NCBI RefSeq assembly: GCF_028293835.1
Contig: NZ_JAQGNX010000105.1
Coordinates: 1 to 64,000, forward strand
Reading direction: 5' to 3'
From: Pseudomonas sp.
GTDB lineage: Bacteria > Pseudomonadota > Gammaproteobacteria > Pseudomonadales > Pseudomonadaceae
DNA length: 64,000 nt
Both the position numbers and the translations under genes were made by a program. Below, one piece after another: positions 18,220 to 27,102 of this stretch. A model generated the notes under the pieces. The model had not been told where the DNA came from and made no database searches. It was given only the letters and a program-made list of their open reading frames with translations. Position 1 is the stretch's first letter; each line of letters opens with the position of its first letter.

Positions 18220-19470
18220 TTACTTGTCCATGCTGAAACGGAGGCGTCTGTGGTTGAAGCTCACCCGCAGTTGGCGGTGCTTTATCAAATAGTGAAGCCC
18301 GACCGCTGCGGCGAAAAACCCTGACGCTGCGCCAATGCCGAGGGCCCAGCGCGGGCCATATAGATCTGCTACCCAACCCACGATGGGCGCGCCGAGTGGG
18401 GTGCCGCCCATGGCGATGGCCAGCAGGATCGCCATGACCCGCCCGCGCATTTCAGGCTCGGTGGACAGCTGCACCAGGCTGTTGGCCGTTGTATTGAAGG
18501 TTTGCGCCGAGACACCAATGACGACCAGCGCAATGCCAAACATCCAATAGTCAGGAATGATCGCGGCGACTGTCAGACCGACGCCGAAGACAGTGGCCCC
18601 GGCAAGCAACAATCCAACGTGGGGTCGGGCACGCCGGGCGGCCAGCAGCGCGCCGATGACCGATCCAATCGCCATCATCGACGCCAGTAGCCCATATTGG
18701 CCGGCCCCGGTGTGGAATACAGTGACGGACATGGTGGAGATGAAAATCGGAAAGTTGAGGCCAAAGGTGCCGATCAGAAACAGCATGAACAACGCAGCTT
18801 TCAGGTCGGGACGTTTCCACACGTAGCGCAGGCCTTCGGCGAAGCCTCCACGGGTTCGCGGTGCCTTGATGCTGAGGTGCAATTCGCCGACACGGAGCAT
18901 GCGCAGGGAAACGATCACCGCAATATAGGTGACCGAATTGAGCAGAAATACCCAACCGGTGCCGATCGAGGCAATGAGCCCACCCGCGATGGCGGGACCG
19001 ATCATCCGCGCGGCGTTGAATGAAGTGGAATTCAGTGCCACCGCGTTCGACAGGTCTTCATCGCCCACTAGCTCCGCCACAAACGTTTGTCGCGCTGGCG
19101 CATCGAACGCCGTGACACAGCCCAGCAGTAAGGCGAATACGTAGACCGACCATAACTCTGCCCAGCCAGCAACCGTCAGCAAACCCAGCCCCAAAGCCAG
19201 TACGGCCATGCACGCTTGGGTGGTAAGCAGGAGTTTTCTTCGATCCAGACGATCAGCCGCCAACCCGGTCAATGGCAGCAACAACAGCATGGGCCCGAAC
19301 TGCAACGCCATGACGATGCCGACGGCCGTGGCGTTTCGGTGGGTGAGTTGGGTAAGCACCAACCAGTCCTGGGCTGTACGCTGCATCCAGGTACCAACGT
19401 TGGATACCAGCGCGCCGCCGGCCCACATGCGGTAGTTGTAGTTTTTCAGCGAGCGGAAAGTGCGGCTCAT
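18220..19470 (-). CDS. MFS exporter, EntS-like (MFS_3)
   Basis: 416 residues, about 12 helices. The early segment NYNYRMWAGGALVSNVGTWMQR and DRLDRRKLLL are typical of the MFS_3 group that contains the enterobactin exporter EntS and macrolide efflux proteins. It is divergent from the diiron oxidase/methyltransferase pair with 203 bases between starts, so it may export their product. That link is inference from position only. Confidence 0.85.
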   Translation of the reverse strand: MSRTFRSLKNYNYRMWAGGALVSNVGTWMQRTAQDWLVLTQLTHRNATAVGIVMALQFGPMLLLLPLTGLAADRLDRRKLLLTTQACMAVLALGLGLLTVAGWAELWSVYVFALLLGCVTAFDAPARQTFVAELVGDEDLSNAVALNSTSFNAARMIGPAIAGGLIASIGTGWVFLLNSVTYIAVIVSLRMLRVGELHLSIKAPRTRGGFAEGLRYVWKRPDLKAALFMLFLIGTFGLNFPIFISTMSVTVFHTGAGQYGLLASMMAIGSVIGALLAARRARPHVGLLLAGATVFGVGLTVAAIIPDYWMFGIALVVIGVSAQTFNTTANSLVQLSTEPEMRGRVMAILLAIAMGGTPLGAPIVGWVADLYGPRWALGIGAASGFFAAAVGLHYLIKHRQLRVSFNHRRLRFSMDK

Positions 19471-19673
19471 TGCGAGGGTTCCGACAGCACAGCGAATTGC
19501 AGACCGCCCATCCTACGCCAATGGGCTCCTACAGGCGCAAACCCCTCCACCGGTCTGCCAATTTTTCGATTGAATGAATTTCTACGGTCGCCGTGGCTCC
19601 GTTATGTATGCGCAGGCCTAAGGAGGTCTGGCCGGAGGCGCCGAAAAGGCCCCCGTCTTAGTATGGAGTTGCC

Positions 19674-21110
19674 ATGAATACTCTTCGAATGCCTGCTTTG
19701 GACCCGATTGCCTCCGCCTGTTCGGTACAGGCCCCAGGCGCGATAAAACACCTTTACGATGACCTGATGCGCGGGCCAGACGCCGACTGTGTGTCCGATG
19801 CCCGTGAGTTCCTGCACCAACAATTGGCCATGGTCGGTGAGGCGCCGTGCGACCTTCCTGAAAATCCAGCCGATCTGGAAGCATGGGTCCAAGCCAATTC
19901 CACCGCAGTGGGTCAGCAATACGCTGACTATCTGAAGCAGCGAAAAAATGGTGGGGCCAGACGGTTTTTCACCAACAAGGCACATGCGCTGTACTTTCTG
20001 CAATGCGTTGCTCCGAGCAAGGCAGTGGATGGCGCGTGGCTGTATGGCACCCTGCGGCATTGGGATGATTACCGTTTTGATGGACTGGTTCGCACGTACC
20101 TCGAAGAATTGGGTGACGGTGACCCGGCGCAAAACCATGTGGTTATTTATCGCAAATTGCTTGCCGAGCAGGGCTGTGAATCGGCAATCGACCTGCACGA
20201 TGAGCATTATCTGCAGGGCGCGTTGCAGTTGGCGCTCGGCTACAACGCACGGCATTTCTTACCCGAAGTCATCGGCTTCAACCTCGGTTATGAACAACTG
20301 CCGCTGCATTTGCTGATCACCGCTTACGAACTCAGCGAACTGGGCATCGATCCGTATTACTTCACATTGCACGTCACCATCGATAACGCCAGCTCTGGGC
20401 ATGCATGCAGGGCCGCGCAATCGGTCTTGCAGTTGATGCCCGTCGACAGCAACCCGAGGGACTTTTACCGGCGGGTGGCCTTGGGTTATCGACTCAATGA
20501 CCTGGGTTTGAATACCACTGCAGTCATCCAGTCGTTCGACCTTCAGCAAGAAGTCGTGCAGATGTTGGAGCGCAAACGCAGTTTTGGTCAGCACATGCAT
20601 TCCGACTACTGCAAATTCGAAGGCCGCACCGTTAACGAGTGGCTGCACGAACCCGGAAAAATCCCAGGGTTTTTGTCTGCGCTGGAAAACAAAGGCTGGA
20701 TAAAACGTCATCAAGACCCACAACTGAGCCGGTTTTGGCAACTGATCGAGGGTGCGGGTGCGTCTATGTTCGGGGTGTTCAGCCCCTATGAAAAACAACT
20801 GCTGCGTGACTGGATCAGCGGGGACTGGCAGCCGCAAGGCAGTCAATCGCTGGCCCGGACGCGCAGCGCATTTACCGCCAACGCCCGTTCGCGGTTTATG
20901 CCCAGCGAAGCCACAAGCCATCGCGACATACCACCCGGTCTACCGGCCAAGTCGGTGGACATGGATCTGGACCGCTTGCGCACTGAGCTGCAGATCATGA
21001 GCCAACACAATCAGCTTCTGTACCTGATCGACCGCATGTCGCCAGGGCGGCATTCGACGCCGGCAGGGCTCTTGGCCACCCGCATGTTCGCCGAATTTAT
21101 CGGGCAATAA
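19674..21110 (+). CDS. Heme-oxygenase-like diiron oxidase/oxygenase (iron-containing redox enzyme family)
   Basis: 478 residues, soluble. Candidate metal ligands follow the heme-oxygenase-like diiron (HDO) pattern: Glu144/145 in LEELGDGD, His155, Glu207, His233, Asp237 and His243 within TLHVTIDNASSGHA. Characterised HDO members (UndA, BesC, SznF, CADD) carry out oxidative C-C or C-N bond cleavage, or N-oxygenation, with a labile Fe2 site. The ~230-residue part after the HDO domain is unusual in length; it contains GQHMHSDYCKFEGRTVNEWL and may be a second domain. GGAG lies 5 bases before the ATG. It is followed 21 bases later by a methyltransferase, so they likely share an operon. Substrate unknown. 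Confidence 0.78.
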   Translation: MNTLRMPALDPIASACSVQAPGAIKHLYDDLMRGPDADCVSDAREFLHQQLAMVGEAPCDLPENPADLEAWVQANSTAVGQQYADYLKQRKNGGARRFFTNKAHALYFLQCVAPSKAVDGAWLYGTLRHWDDYRFDGLVRTYLEELGDGDPAQNHVVIYRKLLAEQGCESAIDLHDEHYLQGALQLALGYNARHFLPEVIGFNLGYEQLPLHLLITAYELSELGIDPYYFTLHVTIDNASSGHACRAAQSVLQLMPVDSNPRDFYRRVALGYRLNDLGLNTTAVIQSFDLQQEVVQMLERKRSFGQHMHSDYCKFEGRTVNEWLHEPGKIPGFLSALENKGWIKRHQDPQLSRFWQLIEGAGASMFGVFSPYEKQLLRDWISGDWQPQGSQSLARTRSAFTANARSRFMPSEATSHRDIPPGLPAKSVDMDLDRLRTELQIMSQHNQLLYLIDRMSPGRHSTPAGLLATRMFAEFIGQ

Positions 21111-21131
21111 GCGTTATTACAGGAGATCAGC

Positions 21132-22085
21132 ATGCACGCCGATGACGAGCAATTGGCCGCAGACACCGCGTTGCTGCAACTGGGCCGACGCCTTCAGGCC
21201 GACGGTTATCACTTCACTACCGTGACCCCGTTGACCCATCGTCGGGTCAACGAACGAGCGGGGACGCGAATGGCGACTACGTTGCGTGATGTCTTCGGTT
21301 GGAGTCGATCTTTTTCACCCTCGCTGATGTCCGCCGATGAGTTGCAGCAGATGCGTCAGGCCGGCATTGTCGAGGAGCGATCAACCGGTTTGGCCAGCAC
21401 CGTCAGATGGTCAAGTCTGGGTGACCTGCTGCTGGCTCATTCCGGCTTCCCGACCACGGCCAGCGATGCGGTATTTTTTGGCCCCGACACGTACCGTTTT
21501 TCCCAGGCGATCGAGGCCCATTTGAACAGCAGCTTTCATGAGATCAACCATGTCATCGACATTGGTTGCGGCTCAGGTGCAGGGGCCATTCTGATTGCCA
21601 GGGCGCGGCGTGAAGCGCAGGTGCTTGCAACCGATATCAACCCGATGGCACTGCGCATGACGTCAGTCAATGCGGCGCTGGCGGGCGTTACCAATGTGTC
21701 CTGCGAACGCAGAGATATCTTGCGAGACGTTATTGGAACGTTCGACCTCATCGTGGCGAATCCGCCTTATATGAAAGACCCAGGGCAACGGGCTTATCGT
21801 CACGGCGGCGGCGATCTGGGGGCGCAACTGTCCGTGCGAATCGTTGAAGAAGCGCTGCCCCGATTGTCAGTTGGCGGCTCGCTGCTGCTGTATACCGGTG
21901 TGGCAATGGTCGAAGGCAGCGATCCGTTTATTGCCGCGTTGAAAACGCAATTGGACCATCCAGACTACAACTGGACGTACCGTGAACTCGACCCCGATGT
22001 GTTCGGCGAAGAGTTGGCCACCCCCGGCTATGAAAGCGTGGACCGAATAGCGGCAGTGGTGTTGACCGTCACTCGAAGCGCTTAG
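21132..22085 (+). CDS. SAM-dependent methyltransferase with NPPY motif (HemK/MTS type)
   Basis: 317 residues. The N-terminal ~130 residues are a substrate-recognition part, followed by SAM-binding VIDIGCGSGAGAI and the catalytic IVANPPYMKDPG. NPPY marks methylation of an amide, amine or base nitrogen (PrmC, RsmC, DNA N6-type). A strong AGGAG precedes the ATG. Pairing with the diiron oxidase suggests that a small molecule, rather than a release factor, is modified; this is inference. Confidence 0.82.
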   Translation: MHADDEQLAADTALLQLGRRLQADGYHFTTVTPLTHRRVNERAGTRMATTLRDVFGWSRSFSPSLMSADELQQMRQAGIVEERSTGLASTVRWSSLGDLLLAHSGFPTTASDAVFFGPDTYRFSQAIEAHLNSSFHEINHVIDIGCGSGAGAILIARARREAQVLATDINPMALRMTSVNAALAGVTNVSCERRDILRDVIGTFDLIVANPPYMKDPGQRAYRHGGGDLGAQLSVRIVEEALPRLSVGGSLLLYTGVAMVEGSDPFIAALKTQLDHPDYNWTYRELDPDVFGEELATPGYESVDRIAAVVLTVTRSA

Positions 22086-22098
22086 GCGCAAATGTAAT

Positions 22099-22121
22099 CC
22101 GGCCGCGAAACTCGCGGCCGG
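22099..22121. terminator. Bidirectional hairpin between convergent genes
   Basis: A perfect 10-base stem CCGGCCGCGA (22099-22108) / TCGCGGCCGG (22112-22121) with an AAC loop sits between the methyltransferase stop (22085) and the galE stop (22134). No T-run follows on either side, so it is terminator-like rather than a textbook intrinsic terminator. Confidence 0.65.
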
Positions 22122-22133
22122 GTATCAAAGAAA

Positions 22134-23162
22134 TTAAACGGCCATCGCGTCGGCTCCGTAACCATTGGGGTTAAGACACTGCCAACGCCAAGCGTCCTCA
22201 AGCATACAGTTCAAGTCCCGTTTCGATTCCCAGCCCAACTCCTCCCGCGCTTTGCTCGGATCCGACCAGCACTGCGCAATGTCACCGCTACGCCGCGGCT
22301 CGACGCAGACGGGCATGGTTTTACCGACCACTTTTTCAAACGCTTTGAGTACCTCCAGCACGGAGTAACCGCGACCGGTGCCAAGGTTCCAGGTGGATAT
22401 TCCGGGTTGCTTGCGCAGGCGGTTCAGGGCCATCAAGTGACCCTCGGCCAAGTCAACAACGTGCAAGTAATCGCGGATCCCGGTGCCGTCTGGCGTTGGG
22501 TAATCATCGCCATAAATACGCAGGGCGGGCAGCTGTTTCAGCGCTACCTGCAACAAATAGGGCAGTAGATTATTAGGGATATTTTTCGGAGCTTCCCCCA
22601 GCAGGCCGGACGGGTGCGCGCCGATGGGATTGAAGTAACGCAGCAGGCCGATGGCCCAACGTGGATCGGAATGCGCCACGCTGCGCATGACGTGTTCGGC
22701 CATGAGTTTGGAATGGCCGTACGGATTAGTCGGCAAACCCAGTGCGGCACTTTCGGAGATGGGCATGGTTTCGCTCTCGCCATACACCGTGGCCGATGAG
22801 CTGAACACCAACGTAAACACTTCGGCATGGGCCATTGCCTGGCACAGCGTCACGCTGCCGCTGACGTTGGTTTCAAAGTACCGGAGTGGCTCGCGAACAC
22901 TTTCACCCACAGCCTTTAACCCAGCGAAATGCATCACAGCATCGATTGGATATGCAGCAAACAGTTTGTCCAGCAGTGGCCGGCTTCTCACGTCTCCCAT
23001 GACAAACTGTGGCCTTCGCCCCGCAAGGCGCGTGACCCGTTCCAAAGAAGCGCTGGAGCTGTTGCACAAATTGTCCAGCACCAAGACTTCATGCCCGTTT
23101 TGCAGTAAGGCAAGTACTGCATGCGCGCCAATATAGCCCGCCCCCCCAGTCACTAGAATCAT
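22134..23162 (-). CDS. galE: UDP-glucose 4-epimerase
   Basis: 342 residues. It starts with the NAD-binding GGAGYIGAH and has the catalytic Ser in SSSATVYG and YGHSK with the Tyr/Lys pair. GLLGEAPKNIPNNLLPYLLQVA and YPTPDGTGIRDYLHVVDLA are diagnostic of GalE. It interconverts UDP-glucose and UDP-galactose. ATG 23162 follows GAGGAA by 7 bases. It is divergent from the glycosyltransferase/glf operon, which needs UDP-galactose, so it most likely supplies that pathway. The symbol fits the reaction; paralogues elsewhere in the genome are possible. Confidence 0.93.
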   Translation of the reverse strand: MILVTGGAGYIGAHAVLALLQNGHEVLVLDNLCNSSSASLERVTRLAGRRPQFVMGDVRSRPLLDKLFAAYPIDAVMHFAGLKAVGESVREPLRYFETNVSGSVTLCQAMAHAEVFTLVFSSSATVYGESETMPISESAALGLPTNPYGHSKLMAEHVMRSVAHSDPRWAIGLLRYFNPIGAHPSGLLGEAPKNIPNNLLPYLLQVALKQLPALRIYGDDYPTPDGTGIRDYLHVVDLAEGHLMALNRLRKQPGISTWNLGTGRGYSVLEVLKAFEKVVGKTMPVCVEPRRSGDIAQCWSDPSKAREELGWESKRDLNCMLEDAWRWQCLNPNGYGADAMAV

Positions 23163-23561
23163 TGGGTATTCCTCGAACTTGCACATTCTTTGACCGGCGA
23201 AGCGGACAGCAAAACCGTACAACGGCCAGATCGAGCGAATTACGACACCACACACCTGCCGTCAAATTTTGACGGTTTGTACAGGAAATCACGTAGCTCT
23301 TGATAATGGGAAAGTCGGGCGATGCGCTAGTTCAGCGTACGTTGCTGACCGGCGGTGACGTTTCGTCGCTTCGTTTTAATTTGCTCTGAACGCCTTGACG
23401 AAAAGCTTACTCACATAAACGTGACAGGGGGTTTGTGCAAGAAGTCATGCGTCTGGTTGACAGTGTTGTTGCCTTCATTGGTATCTGCGTATCCGCTGCA
23501 AGATGATATGTGTTTTCGCCCTCGGTGATACGTAACGACGTCTTTCCAGAGGAACAAAATA
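23163..23561. other. 399-base divergent regulatory region between galE and the glycosyltransferase operon
   Basis: No gene is supported here. The stretch is AT-richer than its flanks and holds the 17-base palindrome at 23259. A TTGACA hexamer at 23457-23462 could be a -35 for the rightward operon, but no good -10 follows at the right spacing. Confidence 0.5.
23259..23275. promoter_or_regulatory. Perfect 17-base palindrome upstream of galE
   Basis: CCGTCAAA-T-TTTGACGG is a perfect 8-base inverted repeat with a one-base centre, 97 bases upstream of the galE start. It looks like the site of a dimeric repressor or activator. No T-run follows and no gene ends nearby, so a terminator is unlikely. 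The regulator is not identified. Confidence 0.5.
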
Positions 23562-24746
23562 ATGGAAGAAGCCCAGACGCAATATCCCGACGCTCTTGAT
23601 GACCAACAAGAGATTTCCCAAGCCGTTGAGGTGCTGACTGCGATCCTCAGGCCCACGTTGCTGTGCTTGTCACACCTGCGCTGGGGGTTTGTTTATCAAC
23701 GTCCGCAGCATTTGATGTCGCGATTCACACTGGACTATCAAGTACTTTTTTTTGAAGAACCGTTGCCCTCAAACCGTACTGACGCCTGGCTCGAGGAGTT
23801 GGTACAGGCCAGTGGCGTCACGGTGTTGGTCCCACACATCCCAGCCGGGCTTACGGCCCGAGCCGTGAATCGAATCCAACGTGAATTGCTCGACGGCTAC
23901 TTGGCTGAGCATCCGCCATTGGAACTGCTGCTGTGGTACTTCACCCCGATGAGTCTGGCATTCACGGAGCATCTGTCGCCTCAGGTGACGGTCTTCGATT
24001 GCATGGACGAGTTGTCTGCCTTCAAGGGCGCTCCACCGGATTTACTGGATAAAGAACGCCGGTTGTTGGCCCGTGCCGACGTCGTGTTCACCGGAGGTCA
24101 CAGCCTTTGGGAAGCAAAACGCGGGCAGCACCCTAACGTCCATTCAATGCCCAGCAGCGTCGATATCGAGCATTTTTCCAAGGCTCGTCAGGTGCTTGCC
24201 GAGCCTGAGGATCAACGCGCAATTGGCTATCCACGCTTGGGCTTTTTCGGCGTGATAGACGAGCGTTTCGACATTGAATTGCTGGCGAATCTGGCGGTGG
24301 AACATCCGCAATGGCAGTTCGTATTAATTGGGCCAGTGGTGAAGATCGATGTCGCGATGCTGCCTCGGCTGAGCAATATTCACTACCTGGGCGGCAAGGC
24401 GTATGCGCAGTTGCCGGAGTATCTCAGTGGTTGGGATGTGGCCTTGATGCCATTTGCGATCAATGAATCCACACGCTTTATCAGCCCGACAAAAACACCT
24501 GAATACCTGGCGGGAGGTTGCCCGGTGGTGTCCACCCCGATCATTGATGTGGTGCGGACTTACGGCAACAGCCCGGTGGTGCGAATTGCCGGTGTCGCCG
24601 AGGATTTTGCCAGGGCGATCAAGACAGCATTGGCCTATCGCAACGACCTCGACGCGCTCTATCGGCATGCGGATGAGGCCTTGCAAGGCATGTCGTGGGA
24701 CCACACCTGGACCAACATCAAGGAGCAAATCGAATGCCTGAAATAA
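23562..24746 (+). CDS. Glycosyltransferase, GT4-like GT-B fold
   Basis: 394 residues, no membrane segment. The N-terminal half begins RPTLLCLSHLRWGFVYQRPQ; the C-terminal half has GFFGVIDERFDIELL and the donor-binding FISPTKTPEYLAGGCPVVST, the GT4-type E-x7-E region. AGAGGA precedes the ATG. The last 13 bases overlap glf, whose ribosome site lies inside this gene. With UDP-galactopyranose mutase next to it, UDP-galactofuranose is the natural donor to propose; acceptor unknown. Confidence 0.85.
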   Translation: MEEAQTQYPDALDDQQEISQAVEVLTAILRPTLLCLSHLRWGFVYQRPQHLMSRFTLDYQVLFFEEPLPSNRTDAWLEELVQASGVTVLVPHIPAGLTARAVNRIQRELLDGYLAEHPPLELLLWYFTPMSLAFTEHLSPQVTVFDCMDELSAFKGAPPDLLDKERRLLARADVVFTGGHSLWEAKRGQHPNVHSMPSSVDIEHFSKARQVLAEPEDQRAIGYPRLGFFGVIDERFDIELLANLAVEHPQWQFVLIGPVVKIDVAMLPRLSNIHYLGGKAYAQLPEYLSGWDVALMPFAINESTRFISPTKTPEYLAGGCPVVSTPIIDVVRTYGNSPVVRIAGVAEDFARAIKTALAYRNDLDALYRHADEALQGMSWDHTWTNIKEQIECLK

Positions 24747-25933
24747 CCTTGGAAAGGGCTGAAGAAAATTCCCGGCGCGGCCTCACGTATGATTATCTAA
24801 TTGTCGGCGCCGGATTTGCCGGTAGCGTGTTGGCGGAGCGCTTAGCGGCAGGTCTCGGCAAGCGCGTGCTGCTGATTGATCGACGCGAGCATGTCGGCGG
24901 CAACGCTTATGACCATCTCAATGAGGCTGGCATTCTGGTTCATCGCTACGGGCCCCATATCTTCCATACCAACGCGCAACGCATTGTCGATTACCTGTCG
25001 GAATTCACCGAGTGGCGCCCTTATGAGCATCGGGTGTTGGCGCAAGTCGACGAGCATCTGTTGCCAATTCCAATCAACCTGACGACCTTGAACGGCCTGT
25101 ACGGGTTGTCGTTGACGGAAGAGCAGGCACAGGATTTTCTCGCCAGCCGCGCGGAACCGGTGGCCGATATTCGCACCTCGGAAGACGTGGTCATTAACCA
25201 GATTGGTCGCGAGTTGTACGAGAAGTTTTTCCGCGGTTATACCCGCAAGCAATGGGGCCTGGACCCGTCCGAACTGGACAAGTCGGTCACCTCGAGAATC
25301 CCGACCCGCACCACCACTGATGATCGTTATTTCACCGACACCTTTCAGATGATGCCGCTGGAAGGCTACACCAAAATGTTTGAGCGGATGCTGGATCATC
25401 CTGGCATCGACATCGTGCTCGACACTGATTTCGAGGTGGTCCGCGAGCGCGTGAGTTATCAGCACCTGGTGTATTGCGGCCCGATCGATGAGTATTTTGG
25501 TCATTGTCTGGGGCGTCTACCGTATCGGTGCCTGCGCTTCCGCCATGAAACCGTGAATCAGGAGCAGTTTCAGAAGGTGGCGGTGGTCAATTATCCGGCG
25601 GAAACGGTGCCCTACACGCGGATCACCGAGTACAAGCACTTGACCGGCCAGCAACACCCGTTGACCAGCCTCACTTACGAATTTCCGTGCGAAGACGGCG
25701 ATCCTTATTATCCGATCCCGCGGCCAGAAAACGCCGAGCTGTATGCGCGTTACAAAGCCCTGGCTGAAAAAACACCCGAGGTTACTTTTCTTGGGCGGTT
25801 GGGGACGTACAAGTATTACAACATGGACCAGGTTGTGGGCCAGGCGTTGGCCTTGTACAAACGAATCGCCGACGCCGAGGCCGAAGTAGGGCAGGCGCTG
25901 TATGCCCAGCAACCCATCGCTGTCGAGAATTGA
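24734..25933 (+). CDS. glf: UDP-galactopyranose mutase
   Basis: 399 residues, FAD enzyme that converts UDP-galactopyranose to UDP-galactofuranose. The FAD site is VGAGFAGSVLAERLA, followed by HVGGNAYDHLNEAG and YGPHIFHTN, both signatures of Glf. The C-terminus has FLGRLGTYKYYNMDQVVGQAL. ATG 24734 has AAGGAG 8 bases upstream, inside the glycosyltransferase gene; a frame extension to 24695 is not supported. About 35 residues precede the Rossmann motif, slightly longer than usual. Confidence 0.95.
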   Translation: MPEITLERAEENSRRGLTYDYLIVGAGFAGSVLAERLAAGLGKRVLLIDRREHVGGNAYDHLNEAGILVHRYGPHIFHTNAQRIVDYLSEFTEWRPYEHRVLAQVDEHLLPIPINLTTLNGLYGLSLTEEQAQDFLASRAEPVADIRTSEDVVINQIGRELYEKFFRGYTRKQWGLDPSELDKSVTSRIPTRTTTDDRYFTDTFQMMPLEGYTKMFERMLDHPGIDIVLDTDFEVVRERVSYQHLVYCGPIDEYFGHCLGRLPYRCLRFRHETVNQEQFQKVAVVNYPAETVPYTRITEYKHLTGQQHPLTSLTYEFPCEDGDPYYPIPRPENAELYARYKALAEKTPEVTFLGRLGTYKYYNMDQVVGQALALYKRIADAEAEVGQALYAQQPIAVEN

Positions 25934-25935
25934 GC

Positions 25936-27102
25936 ATGCATCAGGCGCAACTGTTTGACAGTTTTTTCATGGGTGGTTTCGAGTGTTCTACCCATCGCCG
26001 CCAAGACGGTAAACGCCTCGATCTTATCCAGTCCAGCGGGCACGAGCGCTGGGCTGGAAACGATTACGCACAGCTGGCAGCAGCGGGGATCACCAGTGTC
26101 CGCGATGGCCTGCGCTGGCACCTCATCGAAGGGCAATCCGGGCACTATGACTGGAGCAGTTTTCTGCCCATGCTGCGGGCGGCTAATGCTCAAGGGACTC
26201 AGGTTATCTGGGATCTATCCCATTATGGCTGCCCGGAAGGACTGGACATCTGGCGTCCTGAATTCGTTGAGCGCTTCGCCCGGTTCGCGGCCGCCGCGGC
26301 CAGGGTGGTGCGCGAGGAGTCGGATCAGATTCCGTTCTATTCCCTGGTGAACGAAATCTCGTTTTGGGCATGGGCCGGTGGTGACGTCGGTTATTTCGAA
26401 CCGAGTGCACGAGGGCGCGGGACTGAGCTCAAGCATCAGTTGGTGCGCGCCAGCATCGCGGCCATCGAAGCAGTCCGTGCCGTGGAACCTCGTGCGCGGT
26501 TTGTTCAGACTGACCCTATCATCAACGTCATAGCGGACAGCCCTCGGCAAGAGGACACCGCTGCGGCGGAAGAATATCGCCTGTCGCAATTCGAGGCGTG
26601 GGATTTGTTGACCGGTGCCCGCTGGCCAGGCCTCGGTGGTAAACCGGATTACCTGGATATCATCGGGGTTAATTTTTATCCGCATAACCAGTGGCTTCGT
26701 AGCGGAGGGCGCATTTTGCGCGGGGATTATCGCTACCGTCCTTTGGCGGGCATGTTGGCTGAGACGTGGCGGCGGTATCAGCGGCCGATCCTGATATCCG
26801 AAACCGGATGGGAAGGGCCTGAACGGGCGAGTTGGTTTAAGTATGTCTGCGAGCAGGCGACGCAGGCGATGACCCGTGGCGTCCCGATTGAGGGGATCTG
26901 CTGGTACCCCATTCTTGATTATCCTGGTTGGGACGATGACCGGCATTGCCCGGCAGGGTTATTTGGGTATGCCGACGGCCAGGGACGGAGGCCAGCGGAC
27001 GAGGCGCTGGCGTTGGAGCTTCACGCGCAGCAGCAGCACTTTGCGTTGCTGGGCAATAAACCCCACGCGGCGCTGGGTGTGATTGGCAGTGAGTGCGTCT
27101 AG
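25936..27102 (+). CDS. Glycoside hydrolase family 1-like protein
   Basis: 388 residues, cytoplasmic by absence of a signal. A clan GH-A TIM barrel: SLVNEISFW supplies the acid/base Glu140 and LISETGWEG the nucleophile Glu289. VRDGLRWHLIE at 55-65 and FYPHNQW around 247 fit the same clan. At 388 residues it is shorter than classical GH1 beta-glucosidases (about 450). I took ATG 25936; TTG 25930 would overlap the glf stop. Inside a glycan-synthesis operon it may trim or transfer sugars rather than degrade food. Specificity unknown. Confidence 0.78.
   Translation: MHQAQLFDSFFMGGFECSTHRRQDGKRLDLIQSSGHERWAGNDYAQLAAAGITSVRDGLRWHLIEGQSGHYDWSSFLPMLRAANAQGTQVIWDLSHYGCPEGLDIWRPEFVERFARFAAAAARVVREESDQIPFYSLVNEISFWAWAGGDVGYFEPSARGRGTELKHQLVRASIAAIEAVRAVEPRARFVQTDPIINVIADSPRQEDTAAAEEYRLSQFEAWDLLTGARWPGLGGKPDYLDIIGVNFYPHNQWLRSGGRILRGDYRYRPLAGMLAETWRRYQRPILISETGWEGPERASWFKYVCEQATQAMTRGVPIEGICWYPILDYPGWDDDRHCPAGLFGYADGQGRRPADEALALELHAQQQHFALLGNKPHAALGVIGSECV

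Noticed and set aside
19510..19533. REP-like fragment tcctacgccaatgggctcctaca
   Set aside because: Only a decayed part of one arm; not counted as a REP unit.
19618..19660. GC-rich partial inverted repeat before the diiron oxidase gene
   Set aside because: Arms match only in short pieces with many gaps; no convincing stem.
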